This document shows positions 1 through 7,881 of a stretch of DNA of 64,000 nt, piece after piece. A program made the position numbers and the translations under genes. The notes under the pieces are model-generated. The model had not been told where the DNA came from and did no database searches. It saw only the letters and a program-made list of their open reading frames with translations. The stretch's first letter is position 1. Each line of letters starts with the position of its first letter. This DNA is from an uncultured Coriobacteriaceae bacterium (GTDB lineage: Bacteria; Actinomycetota; Coriobacteriia; Coriobacteriales; Atopobiaceae): positions 1 to 64,000 of the forward strand of contig CADBDT010000008.1 of the NCBI GenBank assembly GCA_902793465.1. Reading direction: 5' to 3'.

Positions 1-50
1 CGTCTACCTGCTTTTGTTTAGGACACTAAACGGGACACCAAATAGGACAC
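1..50 (+). repeat. Direct repeat, copy 1 (3' end of a phage tail operon)
   Basis: The first 50 bases match 18267-18316 with about five mismatches, including a 22-base exact start and a 19-base exact block. At 18248-18285 the same bases form the right arm and T-tract of a hairpin terminator that closes a tail-fibre remnant. By inference this copy is the end of a second tail operon lying left of the window. Its left arm is outside the window. Confidence 0.75.
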
Positions 51-212
51 CAAAAACGGGAGTCTCGTCAAAAGTCGGGTGTTTTCCTCTTTCGGCCGGT
101 TACCTTACAAAACAATCGACAGGCTGAATCACGAATCGTAAGGCCGGGGCCATGGTGTCCACGTTGGGCTTGGTGTCCTGCGTGGTGTCCTTCAGGACAG
201 GCCATGGTGTCC
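21..212. repeat. Cluster of GGACACC / GGTGTCC heptamers
   Basis: GGACAC(C) occurs at 21, 33 and 45, and its reverse complement GGTGTCC at 154, 172, 184 and 206. The spacings are close to one helical turn (12 bases) or a multiple of it within each group. Segment 142-167 recurs at 19518-19541. The arrangement resembles arm-type binding sites of a recombinase or regulator; this is inference. Confidence 0.55.
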
Positions 213-335
213 GGGAAGTCGCTGTTTGGAAAGGAGCTGCACAATGATGAACAATGAGAAATGGCCGAGCCTCAGCAGGTCGAGGACATTGCCTAAACGC
301 TCGCCAAACCCATAGGGGTCCAAAGGAACGCCCTC
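213..335. other. Intergenic stretch with a possible 23-codon ORF
   Basis: A start at 244 is preceded by AAAGGAG (about 230-235) and reads 23 codons to a TAG at 313-315. It has no recognisable relative and may be the start of a deleted gene. Nothing else is seen before the aldo/keto reductase stop codon. Confidence 0.2.
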
Positions 336-1331
336 CTAGTACCAGTCGTGTTTCTCTGCCCTGTCGAGCACGGCGATGCGCGCCATCTCTTCCTCAGTGA
401 GCGAGAAGCCATGTATATCAAGATCCTCATCAATGTGCGCAGGGTTGGACGATCCCGGGATGACGACTATACCGCGCTGACGGTTCCAACGCAGAATCAC
501 CTGAGGCACAGACACGCCGCGCACCTGGGCGATGGCATTGAGCTCGGGGTCTGCAAGCAACCCATCGTTGTGTCCCCGTCCGCCGAGTGGATACCAACCC
601 TCGGCCACGATACCCAAGTTCTGGATATAGGGCACGACGTCCTGCTCTTGGTAATAGGGATGGATCTCGTTCTGCACAAGAGCGGGAACGGTATCCACCT
701 GCGGGAGGAACGATTCGAGCTCATCGATGTACCAGTTGGAGAGCCCGAGCGAGCGCACTTTGCCTGCAGCGACCGCACGTTCCATGGCCCGATAGGCCTC
801 GACGTCCCCCTCGCCGGGGTGGTGCAGCAGCATGAGGTCGATGTAGCCAATGTCCAACTTTGCCATGGCCTCATCGATGGCCGCCTCTGGGTCCGCGAAC
901 TGGCTCGGGTAGAGCTTGGTGGTGACGAAGAGCTCCTCGCGCGGAACGCCGCAGGTTCTCACGCCCTCGCCCACTGCATCCTCGTTGTGATACATGTATG
1001 CCGTGTCGATGAGCCTCCCGCCCGCTGCAGCAAGCGCCTGGATGGAGCCTACGCACGTCGTGTAGTCGAGCGCATACGTGCCGAGCCCCTGCGTTGGCAT
1101 CTCGTAACCGCTGTTCAACGTGACGGTCCTCGACGTTTCCGCGGATGCCCCTTCCGCCTTGACGTTGCCGCCTTGCTCTGCGGCAGGCGAACGGCCGGGC
1201 TCGGCGGCGCCGTCCCCAGCCGTGCGCGATCGGGACGCGTCTCCCTGCGCAACACATCCCGAGAAAGCGAACGCGGCCGAAACTGTCAGCCCCAGCCGCA
1301 CGAAGGAGCGCCTGTTCAATGTGGTGTGCAT
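336..1331 (-). CDS. Aldo/keto reductase, exported (Tat lipoprotein signal)
   Basis: A 331-residue aldo/keto reductase fold enzyme that would reduce small aldehydes or ketones with NADPH. The catalytic tetrad is visible: Asp109 and Tyr114 in DTAYMYHNE, Lys139 in TTKL, and His170 in LLHHP. The first 30 residues carry a twin-arginine motif (RRSFVRLGL) followed by a lipobox-like SGC. The protein is therefore predicted to be exported folded with its cofactor and lipid-anchored at Cys26. A low-complexity linker (residues 27-66) precedes the barrel. The start is preceded by GAGGG. It lies 12 bases after the hydrolase stop, so the two genes form one operon divergent from the LysR gene. The natural substrate is unknown. 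Confidence 0.85.
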   Translation of the reverse strand: MHTTLNRRSFVRLGLTVSAAFAFSGCVAQGDASRSRTAGDGAAEPGRSPAAEQGGNVKAEGASAETSRTVTLNSGYEMPTQGLGTYALDYTTCVGSIQALAAAGGRLIDTAYMYHNEDAVGEGVRTCGVPREELFVTTKLYPSQFADPEAAIDEAMAKLDIGYIDLMLLHHPGEGDVEAYRAMERAVAAGKVRSLGLSNWYIDELESFLPQVDTVPALVQNEIHPYYQEQDVVPYIQNLGIVAEGWYPLGGRGHNDGLLADPELNAIAQVRGVSVPQVILRWNRQRGIVVIPGSSNPAHIDEDLDIHGFSLTEEEMARIAVLDRAEKHDWY

Positions 1332-1343
1332 CCGCTTGGCCCT

Positions 1344-2342
1344 CTACAAGTATTGCCGATAGAAGCCCTCGACCTTGTCCCAGGGGATGGACCCCGTCGA
1401 ACCGCCGTCGTAGAGATCCGTATGCGTAGCGCCGGGAATGATGAGCAGCTCCTTGTTGTCGACGCATGCGTTGCCGTCGACCATGCTCGCATATGCGTCG
1501 CGTCCGAAGTAGCAGCTGTGCGCCTCCTCGCCGTGCATGATGAGCACGGCCGTGCGAATCTCGTTGGAGTAGCGTAGGATGGGCTGGTTCATGAACGACT
1601 GGCAGCCGATGACGTTCCAGCCACCGTTGGAGTTGAGCGAGCGAGGATGGTAGCCACGCGGCGTCTTGTAGTAGTCGTAGTAGTCGGCCACAAACTTGGG
1701 GGCGTCCGCAGGCAGTGGGTCTACCACGCCGCCGCCGAGCGCGTACTCGCCTGCCCGCAGGTCGGCGAGGCGCTGGGCGCACAGCGCCTCACGCTTTGCA
1801 TGGCGGGCCTCCTCGCTGTCCTCGGAGTCGAAGTATCCGTTCGCGTTTACGCGGGTCATGTCGTACATGGTGGAGGCCACGGTCGCCTTAACGCGCGTGT
1901 CGAGCGCCGCGGCGTTGAGCGCCATGCCACCCCATCCGCAGATGCCGCAGATGCCGATTCGCTCGGCATCCACGCGATCGTGCAGGCTGAGGAAGTCCAC
2001 CGCCGCCATAAAGTCCTCGGTGTTGATGTCGGGTGAGGCCATGTAGCGGGGCTGGCCGCCGCTCTCGCCGGTAAAGCTCGGGTCGAAGGCGAGCGTCAAG
2101 AAGCCGTGCTCGGCGAGCGTCTGCGCATAGAGGCCCGAGCACTGCTCCTTCACGGCGCCAAAGGGCCCGCACACAGCGATGGCAGCGAGCCTGCCCTCGC
2201 TTGCCTTGGGTACGTAGAGGTCTGCCGCCAGCGTGATGCCGTAGCGGTTGGGGAAGGTGACCTTCTCGTGGGCTACGAGGTCGCTCTTGGGAAAGGTCTT
2301 GTCCCATTCGGTGACGAGGTTGAGGTTCTCGGTCTGGATCAT
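1344..2342 (-). CDS. Alpha/beta hydrolase (dienelactone hydrolase/YcjY-like)
   Basis: A 332-residue alpha/beta hydrolase. The nucleophile elbow reads GICGWGG near residue 135, so the nucleophile is probably Cys rather than Ser, as in dienelactone hydrolases and related proteins. The catalytic His lies in GATHTDLYD near the C-terminus. No signal peptide is seen, so it should be cytoplasmic. A strong GAGGAG ribosome site precedes the ATG. It is the first gene of a two-gene operon with the exported aldo/keto reductase. The divergent LysR gene and the operator at 2411-2435 suggest the operon is induced by a small molecule. Substrate unknown. Confidence 0.8.
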   Translation of the reverse strand: MIQTENLNLVTEWDKTFPKSDLVAHEKVTFPNRYGITLAADLYVPKASEGRLAAIAVCGPFGAVKEQCSGLYAQTLAEHGFLTLAFDPSFTGESGGQPRYMASPDINTEDFMAAVDFLSLHDRVDAERIGICGICGWGGMALNAAALDTRVKATVASTMYDMTRVNANGYFDSEDSEEARHAKREALCAQRLADLRAGEYALGGGVVDPLPADAPKFVADYYDYYKTPRGYHPRSLNSNGGWNVIGCQSFMNQPILRYSNEIRTAVLIMHGEEAHSCYFGRDAYASMVDGNACVDNKELLIIPGATHTDLYDGGSTGSIPWDKVEGFYRQYL

Positions 2343-2410
2343 GGCGCGCTCCTCTGCTGTGTTGTTCCGCTTATTCGTATTATCCGTCTCTACGCAACAT
2401 CACGCTAATG

Positions 2411-2435
2411 GTAATATCGTATATCGTGATATAAC
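2411..2435. promoter_or_regulatory. LysR-type operator (T-N11-A inverted repeat)
   Basis: Two eight-base arms, GTAATATC (2411-2418) and GATATAAC (2428-2435), are complementary at seven of eight positions and include the classic LysR T-N11-A spacing. The site lies in the short divergent region between the hydrolase and the LysR gene. Confidence 0.6.
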
Positions 2436-2463
2436 ATTTACGACTATCACTGGGATGAGGCCT

Positions 2464-3342
2464 ATGGAGATTCGCACGCTGCGCTACTTCCTGGCTGTGG
2501 CGCAAGAAGAGAACATGACTCGTGCCGCAGCGCGGCTGCACCTGACTCAGCCGACGCTCTCCAAGGCGCTCAAGTCGCTCGAGGCAGAGCTGGATACGTG
2601 CCTCTTCGTACGCCACAGCTTTAGCATCGAACTCACCGACGCGGGACGCCTGCTGCGCGATCGCGCGCGCGACTTGGTGGGGCTCGCAGACAAGATCGAG
2701 GACGAGTTTCGTTCGATAGACGACGTGCTTGCTGGGGAGCTTCGCTTGGGCATGGCGGAGTCGTATCGGATACGCCTCGTTGCACAGGAGCTGCGAAAGC
2801 TCAAGGAGTCGTGTCCCGGACTGCGTTATCACGTGACGAGTGGCGATACCGAGCAGGTGATCGAGCGGCTCGACCGAGGCCTGCTCGACTTTGCGTTGCT
2901 CTGCGAGCGCCCAGACGCTCGGCGCTACGACTGGATCGAGTTGCCCGAGCGCGACTGGTGGGGCGCCGTGATGCGCGACGACCATCCGCTCGCGCGGCAT
3001 GTGACGGTAACGCCATCCGATCTCGTGGGCGAGCCGCTTTTCGTGTCCGAGCAGGGGTGGCGAGGAGACATCGCGCAGTGGGCGGGCGATTGCTTTGCGG
3101 GGTTTCGCCTAGAAGGCTCTTTCAGGCTGTCATACAACGCATCGGTGTTCGCCCGCGAGGGCTTGGGGCTGCTGCTCACCTTCGACCGCCTCGTGGACAC
3201 TTCGCCAGAAAGCGGCCTCGTTTTCCGTCCGCTTGATCCGCCCGTCGAGGTGACGCTCTACCTCGTATGGGGCAAACGACAGCTTATGACTCCCATTGCA
3301 AGTAGGTTCGTTGAACAGGTGCGATCGTCTTTCGAACACTGA
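2464..3342 (+). CDS. LysR family transcriptional regulator
   Basis: A 292-residue LysR regulator when started at the ATG at 2464 (MEIRTLRYFLAVAQE). The N-terminal winged helix-turn-helix covers roughly residues 1-60 (AAARLHLTQPTLSKALKSLE), and the rest is a periplasmic-binding-protein-like effector domain. The frame is open further upstream, but the family always begins at this motif and GATGAGG lies just before it. Divergent from the hydrolase/reductase operon, which it most likely controls through the operator between them. Confidence 0.88.
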   Translation: MEIRTLRYFLAVAQEENMTRAAARLHLTQPTLSKALKSLEAELDTCLFVRHSFSIELTDAGRLLRDRARDLVGLADKIEDEFRSIDDVLAGELRLGMAESYRIRLVAQELRKLKESCPGLRYHVTSGDTEQVIERLDRGLLDFALLCERPDARRYDWIELPERDWWGAVMRDDHPLARHVTVTPSDLVGEPLFVSEQGWRGDIAQWAGDCFAGFRLEGSFRLSYNASVFAREGLGLLLTFDRLVDTSPESGLVFRPLDPPVEVTLYLVWGKRQLMTPIASRFVEQVRSSFEH

Positions 3343-3368
3343 CCTCCGGACTGCGTCCAATTGTCGTC

Positions 3369-3474
3369 CTACGCTATCATGATGTATCCCGGCGTGCTCG
3401 CCGTGTCGATGCGGAAGTACGTGTAACCCGTCTTGCTGCTGGACCACACGGTGCCGTAGCCGCCTACCAGCGAC
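3369..3474 (-). pseudogene. Phage tail-fibre C-terminal remnant
   Basis: Reading the minus strand gives a short end piece (GTVWSSSKTGYTYFRID, then a stop). The same piece is found at the end of the tail-fibre remnant near 18,180 on the plus strand and at 19,831-19,926 on the minus strand. It has no start and abuts a capsid fragment of opposite orientation, so it is debris. Confidence 0.6.
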
Positions 3475-3577
3475 ATGGTGCGAGCCGGTCGCAACGCCAA
3501 GGAGATCCTCATCCCGAAGATAGAGATCACGGGCCTTGGGGACTACACGCGCAACGTGGGCTACAAGACGGGCAGCG
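3475..3577 (+). pseudogene. Phage major capsid/structural protein fragment
   Basis: About 34 codons (AGRNAKEILIPKIEITGLGD and following YTRNVGYKTGS) resemble the N-terminal part of an actinophage-type major capsid protein. The family assignment is from memory of the motif. The frame then runs into unrelated sequence and a stop at about 3645. The bases 3578-3795 hold no gene; TATAAT-like bases near 3745 could serve the next remnant. Confidence 0.45.
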
Positions 3578-3807
3578 CTTTCGCCTCCCGCAGGCGCGAA
3601 AGATCGACTTCGCGACTGCGGGACACCCCCGTTTTGCAGGACTAACCGAAACCCGTTGCGTTTACCCTTGCAACGTTGCGCTTAGTTTTTCGATCAAGCT
3701 TTGTGAGAGTGGATACGCACAGGTCGACCAAAGGGTATAACCTATATAATATGATAGGATGACAGGGTTCCTTTCTGAATCTCTTGTTTCACAGAATGGG
3801 GTTTCGC

Positions 3808-4014
3808 ATGAGGGGAATTGCCAAGGGTGCCGTCGCCCTCTCGCTTTTCGTGTTGCTGGCGTTTTGCGGCATGGGATCGGCAGCTTTTGCCGAGCCTGAC
3901 GATTTGACGGATGGCAGCTTTGGCCTGCTTGTTGGAACCGACGGTGCCCCCGCTCGTTTCGACCTGCGCGACATCGAGGGCGTAAGCTACGTCACGCCCG
4001 TCAAGAACCAAACG
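3808..4014 (+). pseudogene. Papain-like (C1) protease, N-terminal fragment
   Basis: A start (3796 or 3808) is followed by a clean signal peptide (VALSLFVLLAFCGMGSAAFA) and the beginning of a C1-type mature domain (FDLRDIEGVSYVTPVKNQ). Papain relatives continue from this point to the catalytic Cys. Instead the sequence switches, around 4012-4018, into the antisense of a Phd-like antitoxin start. The catalytic domain is lost, so this is a broken gene. Confidence 0.6.
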
Positions 4015-4116
4015 CCCGTGTCCGTTCTTCGTCAGAAAGACCGGCGAGCCTGGCCGCACGTCGTCAAGTACCTCGGTGTAGCTGCGGAGCGTTGAGACTG
4101 GCATTATCACAGGCAT
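4015..4116 (-). pseudogene. Phd/YefM-type antitoxin, N-terminal fragment
   Basis: The minus strand reads MPVIMPVSTLRSYTEVLDDV, then a segment ending VFLTKNGHG, behind a good GGAGGTG ribosome site. This is typical of the DNA-binding N-terminus of Phd/YefM antitoxins. After about 34 codons it runs into the antisense of the protease fragment. Neither the rest of the antitoxin nor a toxin is present. Confidence 0.6.
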
Positions 4117-4264
4117 GGCGCACCTCCCATATGCTGTAGATTCTTGCTACAAATTATGCAGCAAATACGCTCTAGCAATTCCGCAAAGGCATGGTGCTGG
4201 AAAAGACAATGCGAGCTCTCTCAAATTTGGCGTCCCAGAGTGTAGTTATCGAATCATGAAGTTC

Positions 4265-4351
4265 ATGCATTACACGAGTGCGAGCATCCGCAAGCGCAAG
4301 GGCCGGCAAGGCATCCTCAAGTACAAGGACGAAGACACGACCATTCCATAG
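4265..4351 (+). pseudogene. Tyrosine integrase N-terminal remnant
   Basis: The segment ASIRKRKGRQGILKYKDED matches the usual opening of phage and ICE tyrosine recombinases (SIRKRKG...W...YKD...). It ends in a TAG after 28 codons. The family call rests on this motif alone. The flanks 4117-4264 and 4352-4391 hold no gene. Confidence 0.4.
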
Positions 4352-4391
4352 ACGCAGTGCGCTATGCGGCAATGTACGACGTGCTCAGGGG

Positions 4392-5039
4392 TTAGTGCTC
4401 GGCAAGCTTGCTCATTAGTTTCTTCTTCACCTTCTCCAAATCACTGCACGTGAGGAGAGGGATGAGGGCGTTTATCTCTTCAATTTCCTTATCCCACCAC
4501 TTGAACGCAAGGAGCAGGTCAATGAGCTCGTCATCGAAACGCTTGTGCAAGACCTTCGCAGGGTTGCCGACGACGATGGTATAGGGCTTGACGTCTTTCC
4601 CCACTACGCTGTTGGCGCCGATTATTGCCCCGTCCCCGATTTGGACGCCTGGGAGGATGACCGCGTTCTGCCCGATCCAGACGTCGTTGCCGATGACCGT
4701 GTCGCCCTTCAGCGGCAGGTCGGATGGCGACGGTGGCTCCATTTCCCAACCCTCGAGCGTGTAGAACGGGAACGTGGAGACCGCGTTCATCTGGTGGTTG
4801 GCGCCGTTCATCACGAACTCGACGCCTGCGGCTATCTGGCAGAACTTCCCGATGATGAGCTTGTCGCCATTCCACTCGTAGTGGTGCGTCACATGGCTCT
4901 CGAATTCCGAATCCGCGATATAGGTGAAGTCGCCTACGATGATGTTCGGCCTCGTGATGGTCGGCTTCACGTAGATCTCGTTCTCGTAACCGGCTATGGG
5001 GTGAACGGTGTTCGGGTTCGGCACTTTCCCATTCTTCAT
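4392..5039 (-). CDS. Hexapeptide-repeat acetyltransferase, Vat/CatB-like
   Basis: A 215-residue left-handed beta-helix acetyltransferase. It has the layout of streptogramin A (Vat) and xenobiotic (CatB/XAT) acetyltransferases, including the NGANHQM motif. His82 there falls at the catalytic position of VatD, and the hexapeptide turns (VIGNDVWIGQNAVILPGVQI) and C-terminal helices are intact. The ATG at 5039 is chosen because GACGAGG lies eight bases upstream; an in-frame GTG three codons earlier lacks a ribosome site. It stands alone within prophage debris, consistent with acquired cargo. Actual antibiotic resistance is an inference; other acceptors are possible. Confidence 0.82.
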   Translation of the reverse strand: MKNGKVPNPNTVHPIAGYENEIYVKPTITRPNIIVGDFTYIADSEFESHVTHHYEWNGDKLIIGKFCQIAAGVEFVMNGANHQMNAVSTFPFYTLEGWEMEPPSPSDLPLKGDTVIGNDVWIGQNAVILPGVQIGDGAIIGANSVVGKDVKPYTIVVGNPAKVLHKRFDDELIDLLLAFKWWDKEIEEINALIPLLTCSDLEKVKKKLMSKLAEH

Positions 5040-5151
5040 CTGGCGCACCTCGTCAGATCTGATTGCAGTTCATTCTTCTCAGCATTTTAAGGTACAAGTG
5101 TGCACAAGGTGCCTGTGCACGTGAGGGAACACCCGTGCAAACTTGAATTTG

Positions 5152-5574
5152 CTACGCTCTTCCAATCTCTTTAATAAGGTACACACTAACAACCATCATC
5201 ATAACGGCCAATGCATCTGAAGCAATCAGTTGCCCGATCGCAGCCGCTGGAATCGGCTGCAGCGGCCATGGCTCAATGAAACTGGCAAGGCACGCTCTGA
5301 ATATCCAAACCACCGTAAGAAAGAAATAGAAACAGATCACTTCACGATTCATTGCCAAAGCCCGTTTACCCAGCAAGATCAACATGCCGCTTAAACCAAA
5401 CAGCAGCAATGAAAAGCAGTAGTTCGTATAGTCGATCCCAACTATAAGATTCTCGTATTGCGTCGGAAGGTAGTCATACCACTGGAACATCCATGGGACA
5501 AAGAAGTGCCATAACCCCACCAAAGCGCTGATTACTACTGAAACATAATATAGAAGTCTTATTCCTCTTTTCAA
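5152..5574 (-). CDS. Small membrane protein, four predicted helices
   Basis: A 140-residue hydrophobic protein with about four membrane segments (LYYVSVVISALVGLWHFFV; YCFSLLLFGLSGMLILL; ICFYFFLTVVWIFRACLASF; ASDALAVMMMVVSVYLI). It begins at a TTG preceded by AGAGGTGATC, an almost ideal match to the 16S rRNA tail, so this start is preferred over longer readings. Base composition is more AT-rich than the neighbours, suggesting transfer. Function not recognised. Confidence 0.6.
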   Translation of the reverse strand: MKRGIRLLYYVSVVISALVGLWHFFVPWMFQWYDYLPTQYENLIVGIDYTNYCFSLLLFGLSGMLILLGKRALAMNREVICFYFFLTVVWIFRACLASFIEPWPLQPIPAAAIGQLIASDALAVMMMVVSVYLIKEIGRA

Positions 5575-5689
5575 AACGATCACCTCTGCAAACGCCGATT
5601 TGCTCGTCCATATTCTAAGGCACGGGCGAGGTTGTGACGATGGGCGATGCTTCACCAAGACGATTACGACAGCTGATGGAGGTCTTCTC

Positions 5690-6048
5690 ATGAGCTTGAA
5701 TACCATGGACGAGTGCTGGGTGCCCGAGCGCGTTAAGGAGTGCCTGCGGGGCTTGGGTTCGTTCTTCCCCTGGATGACATGGAGCCTTGGATTCGCAGCT
5801 GGGATGACTGGATGGGTGCTCGCGGGGACTTCTACGACTATCGCGACAAGGATGGGCTCGGGCGCGTGCAGCACGACGTCTCCATCATCCAGGATACCGC
5901 CGCCGAGAAGGCGCAGGACATGGCCGAGGTGGGTGTCACCATGCACCCCTGGGAGTATCGGCAGAAATGGTATGGCGAAGACGAGAAGACGGCCAAATCA
6001 AGAGCGCGTGACTTGAAAACCCGCGAAGACGACGAACGGAGACCGTAG
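5690..6048 (+). pseudogene. Phage portal protein remnant (internal deletion, frameshift)
   Basis: The ATG at 5690 overlaps the stop of an upstream fragment (ATGA) and opens a short N-terminal piece. About 5755 the meaningful reading moves to another frame, which carries a portal-like C-terminus (DVSIIQDTAAEKAQDMAEVG, then MHPWEYRQKWYGEDEKTAK). That last motif is characteristic of portal protein ends. The middle is missing. Placed directly before the defence genes. Confidence 0.55.
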
Positions 6049-6083
6049 GCAACCGGCGGCAAACATTCGGGATGGTTTTTCGT

Positions 6084-6162
6084 ATAAAACCCGCTCGGCT
6101 GTGGTAAGCTGTCCTCAGTAAGCCCGCCTGGCCTCTCAACGATGCACACTGGCGGGTTTTTG
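6084..6162 (+). ncRNA. Putative AbiF-associated structured RNA
   Basis: About 80 bases directly before the Abi gene can fold two ways. AAAACCCGC (6086-6094) and CCCGCC (6123-6128) can both pair with the same 3' segment GGCGGGTTTT (6151-6160), which ends in a T-tract. That is the shape of a small RNA with its own terminator, not of an mRNA leader. AbiF/Abi_2 genes are known to be accompanied by a conserved upstream RNA (the abiF RNA motif), and this matches in position and size. TATAAA at 6083-6088 could be a -10 box, but a good -35 is not evident. Exact ends unknown. Confidence 0.55.
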
Positions 6163-6184
6163 CCGTTCTAAGGATGCTTTGCCT

Positions 6185-7111
6185 ATGGAGTACACCAAGC
6201 CGTTCTTGACGTTTGAAGAGCAAGCCGATCTTCTCATAAAGGACCGTGGGATGGTCGCAGACAGAGACGACCTCATCCGCCACCTGCAAGACGTCGGCTA
6301 CTACCGTCTGAGCGGCTATTGGCACATCTACAAGAAACATGGTTCAGATGAGTTCTGGGAAGGAACCACGTTCAAACGCGTCTGGGACATGTACGTGTTC
6401 GACCGGCAGTTCCGCCTCGTCGTCTTGGACGCCGTGGAACGCGTTGAGGTCTACATGCGCACGCAGCTCGCATACCTTCTGGCCGAGCAGACCGGCCCCT
6501 TTGGCTTCCTAGACCGAAACAACCTCCCACGCCTGACCGAGGAGCGTTACGAGCACTTCATGGACAAGTGCCACGACGCGTGCGGAAGGGCAAAAACCGG
6601 CGAGCCCTTCGCCAAGCACTTTCATGACAAGTACGGCGACAAACATGACCTGCCGCCTTACTGGATGCTCGTGAACGTGATGGACTTCGGCATGGTGGTT
6701 ACACTCTACAAGGGCTCACCTGTTCCCGTCCGGCAGCTTATCGCCAAGGAGCTCGGGGTAAGCACCAAGGTCCTCGACTCGTGGCTCGTCACCGTCAACA
6801 CCGTTCGTAACATTTGTGCTCATCACGGACGTCTATGGAACAGGATCATCGGCAACCCGCCCATGATTCCGAGGGCAAGCGAGTGGCACGATCCCCACGA
6901 GGTAAAGAACGACAAAATGTTTGGCACGCTCACCGTGTTGAGCTACCTGCTCGAGCGCGTGGCTCCCGACACTAAATGGCGTGCCAGACTCTTGGACAAG
7001 GTTTTGAAGCTCTCGCGGCGCAATCAGGAGCGCATGGGCTTCGTGGGCAACTGGAAAGAGTGTCCGTATTGGAAGCCGTATCTACCGGCACCTGAGCCTG
7101 CTGAAGAGTAG
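6185..7111 (+). CDS. Abortive infection protein, Abi_2/AbiF (HEPN) family
   Basis: A 308-residue Abi_2-family protein (AbiD/AbiF group). The N-terminal KPFLTFEEQADLLIKDRG and YYRLSGYWHIY motifs are typical of the family. RNICAH (Arg208 to His213) is the R-x4-H signature of HEPN ribonucleases. The ATG at 6185 is preferred (AAGGATG upstream); a TTG two codons earlier is possible. The gene follows a structured RNA with a terminator-like 3' end. That fits the model in which the protein is an RNA-cleaving toxin restrained by the RNA and released during phage infection. It is the first gene of a defence island inside prophage debris. Family call firm; mechanism inferred. Confidence 0.85.
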   Translation: MEYTKPFLTFEEQADLLIKDRGMVADRDDLIRHLQDVGYYRLSGYWHIYKKHGSDEFWEGTTFKRVWDMYVFDRQFRLVVLDAVERVEVYMRTQLAYLLAEQTGPFGFLDRNNLPRLTEERYEHFMDKCHDACGRAKTGEPFAKHFHDKYGDKHDLPPYWMLVNVMDFGMVVTLYKGSPVPVRQLIAKELGVSTKVLDSWLVTVNTVRNICAHHGRLWNRIIGNPPMIPRASEWHDPHEVKNDKMFGTLTVLSYLLERVAPDTKWRARLLDKVLKLSRRNQERMGFVGNWKECPYWKPYLPAPEPAEE

Positions 7112-7881
7112 CTGTCGGCCTCCTGTCTGTGTTGCTGGCTCGTGGGGTTTCGAGCAGCAGACGGTCTCAGGTTAGCTGTATGGAGCCCGAAATGACTCAC
7201 GGTAAGCCTTGTCGGGATTCGGTCGCGTGCTCCGAAAAACGGAGTTCAGATAGCTTGTGGTCGCTGCCAAGTGGCAGCTTGCGGGGTGCCTTTGCCGCCC
7301 GCGCTGGCTGATGGACTGGACGGGCGCGAACGAGTGCGTGACGGCAGCAGGCCGGACGACCGTGCGTAGGGTGTGCGCCGCTGGCCGGGCGTGACGCACG
7401 CTGACCACACGCCCCCGTTGACCTTTCATTAGGCCAGACGGCGGCGTAGGGCAGGCTGAGCACGCGGCCGGAGGCAGACCGCGCCAGCGGGCTGCTGTAG
7501 GCGCGTATGCGAAGTCCGCCCGGAGCCGACGGCTGGCCGTACGGGAGACTCCCATGGGCGCGTGGGCAGCGTACGGCACGAACGGCCCGAGCGCACACCC
7601 GGAGCGTGGGCGGCCGGGCTGCGGACAACCCGTTGTTGGTAGCGTGCGGCCAGGTCAGCAGCCAGGGATGGCGGCAAAACAAATTGAACGACGTGAGGGA
7701 TGTAGACCGTACACACATTGCAATCGGTGACGATGCCGAGCGCATAGCAAAACGTGGATAGTTCGCGGGTATAATTAATCGTTACGAAGAAATGGCTAGT
7801 GGGAGTGATTCGTGTTAGGAGCCTGGCGAACGAGCAGTCGCCCGGCTAATGATCGAGCACTCGGAATGATGGAGACGCGCG
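7112..7881. other. Long non-coding stretch before the restriction gene
   Basis: No convincing gene in 770 bases. From about 7230 to 7680 it is markedly GC-rich and full of short complementary tracts, for example GCTGCC-AAGT-GGCAGC near 7262-7277. A TATAAT at 7770-7775 is a likely -10 box for the downstream gene; the -35 is weak. It may be eroded coding sequence or an unrecognised RNA. Confidence 0.4.

Noticed and set aside
348-1577. Long open frame opposite the aldo/keto reductase and hydrolase
   Set aside because: Antisense shadow in GC-rich sequence; the minus-strand frames carry all catalytic motifs.
2248-2463. N-terminal extension of the LysR protein
   Set aside because: The added residues match no LysR protein and cover the operator; the start at 2464 is standard.
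3130-3447. Minus-strand frame overlapping the LysR end
   Set aside because: Shadow of LysR; the real signal there is the tail-fibre remnant in a different frame at 3369-3474.
5152-5946. 264-codon version of the small membrane protein
   Set aside because: The first 120 codons overlap phage portal debris on the other strand; the TTG start at 5574 has a near-perfect ribosome site.
7197-7745. Minus-strand frames in the GC-rich gap
   Set aside because: No start signal, Arg/Ser/Pro-rich random composition and no family resemblance.
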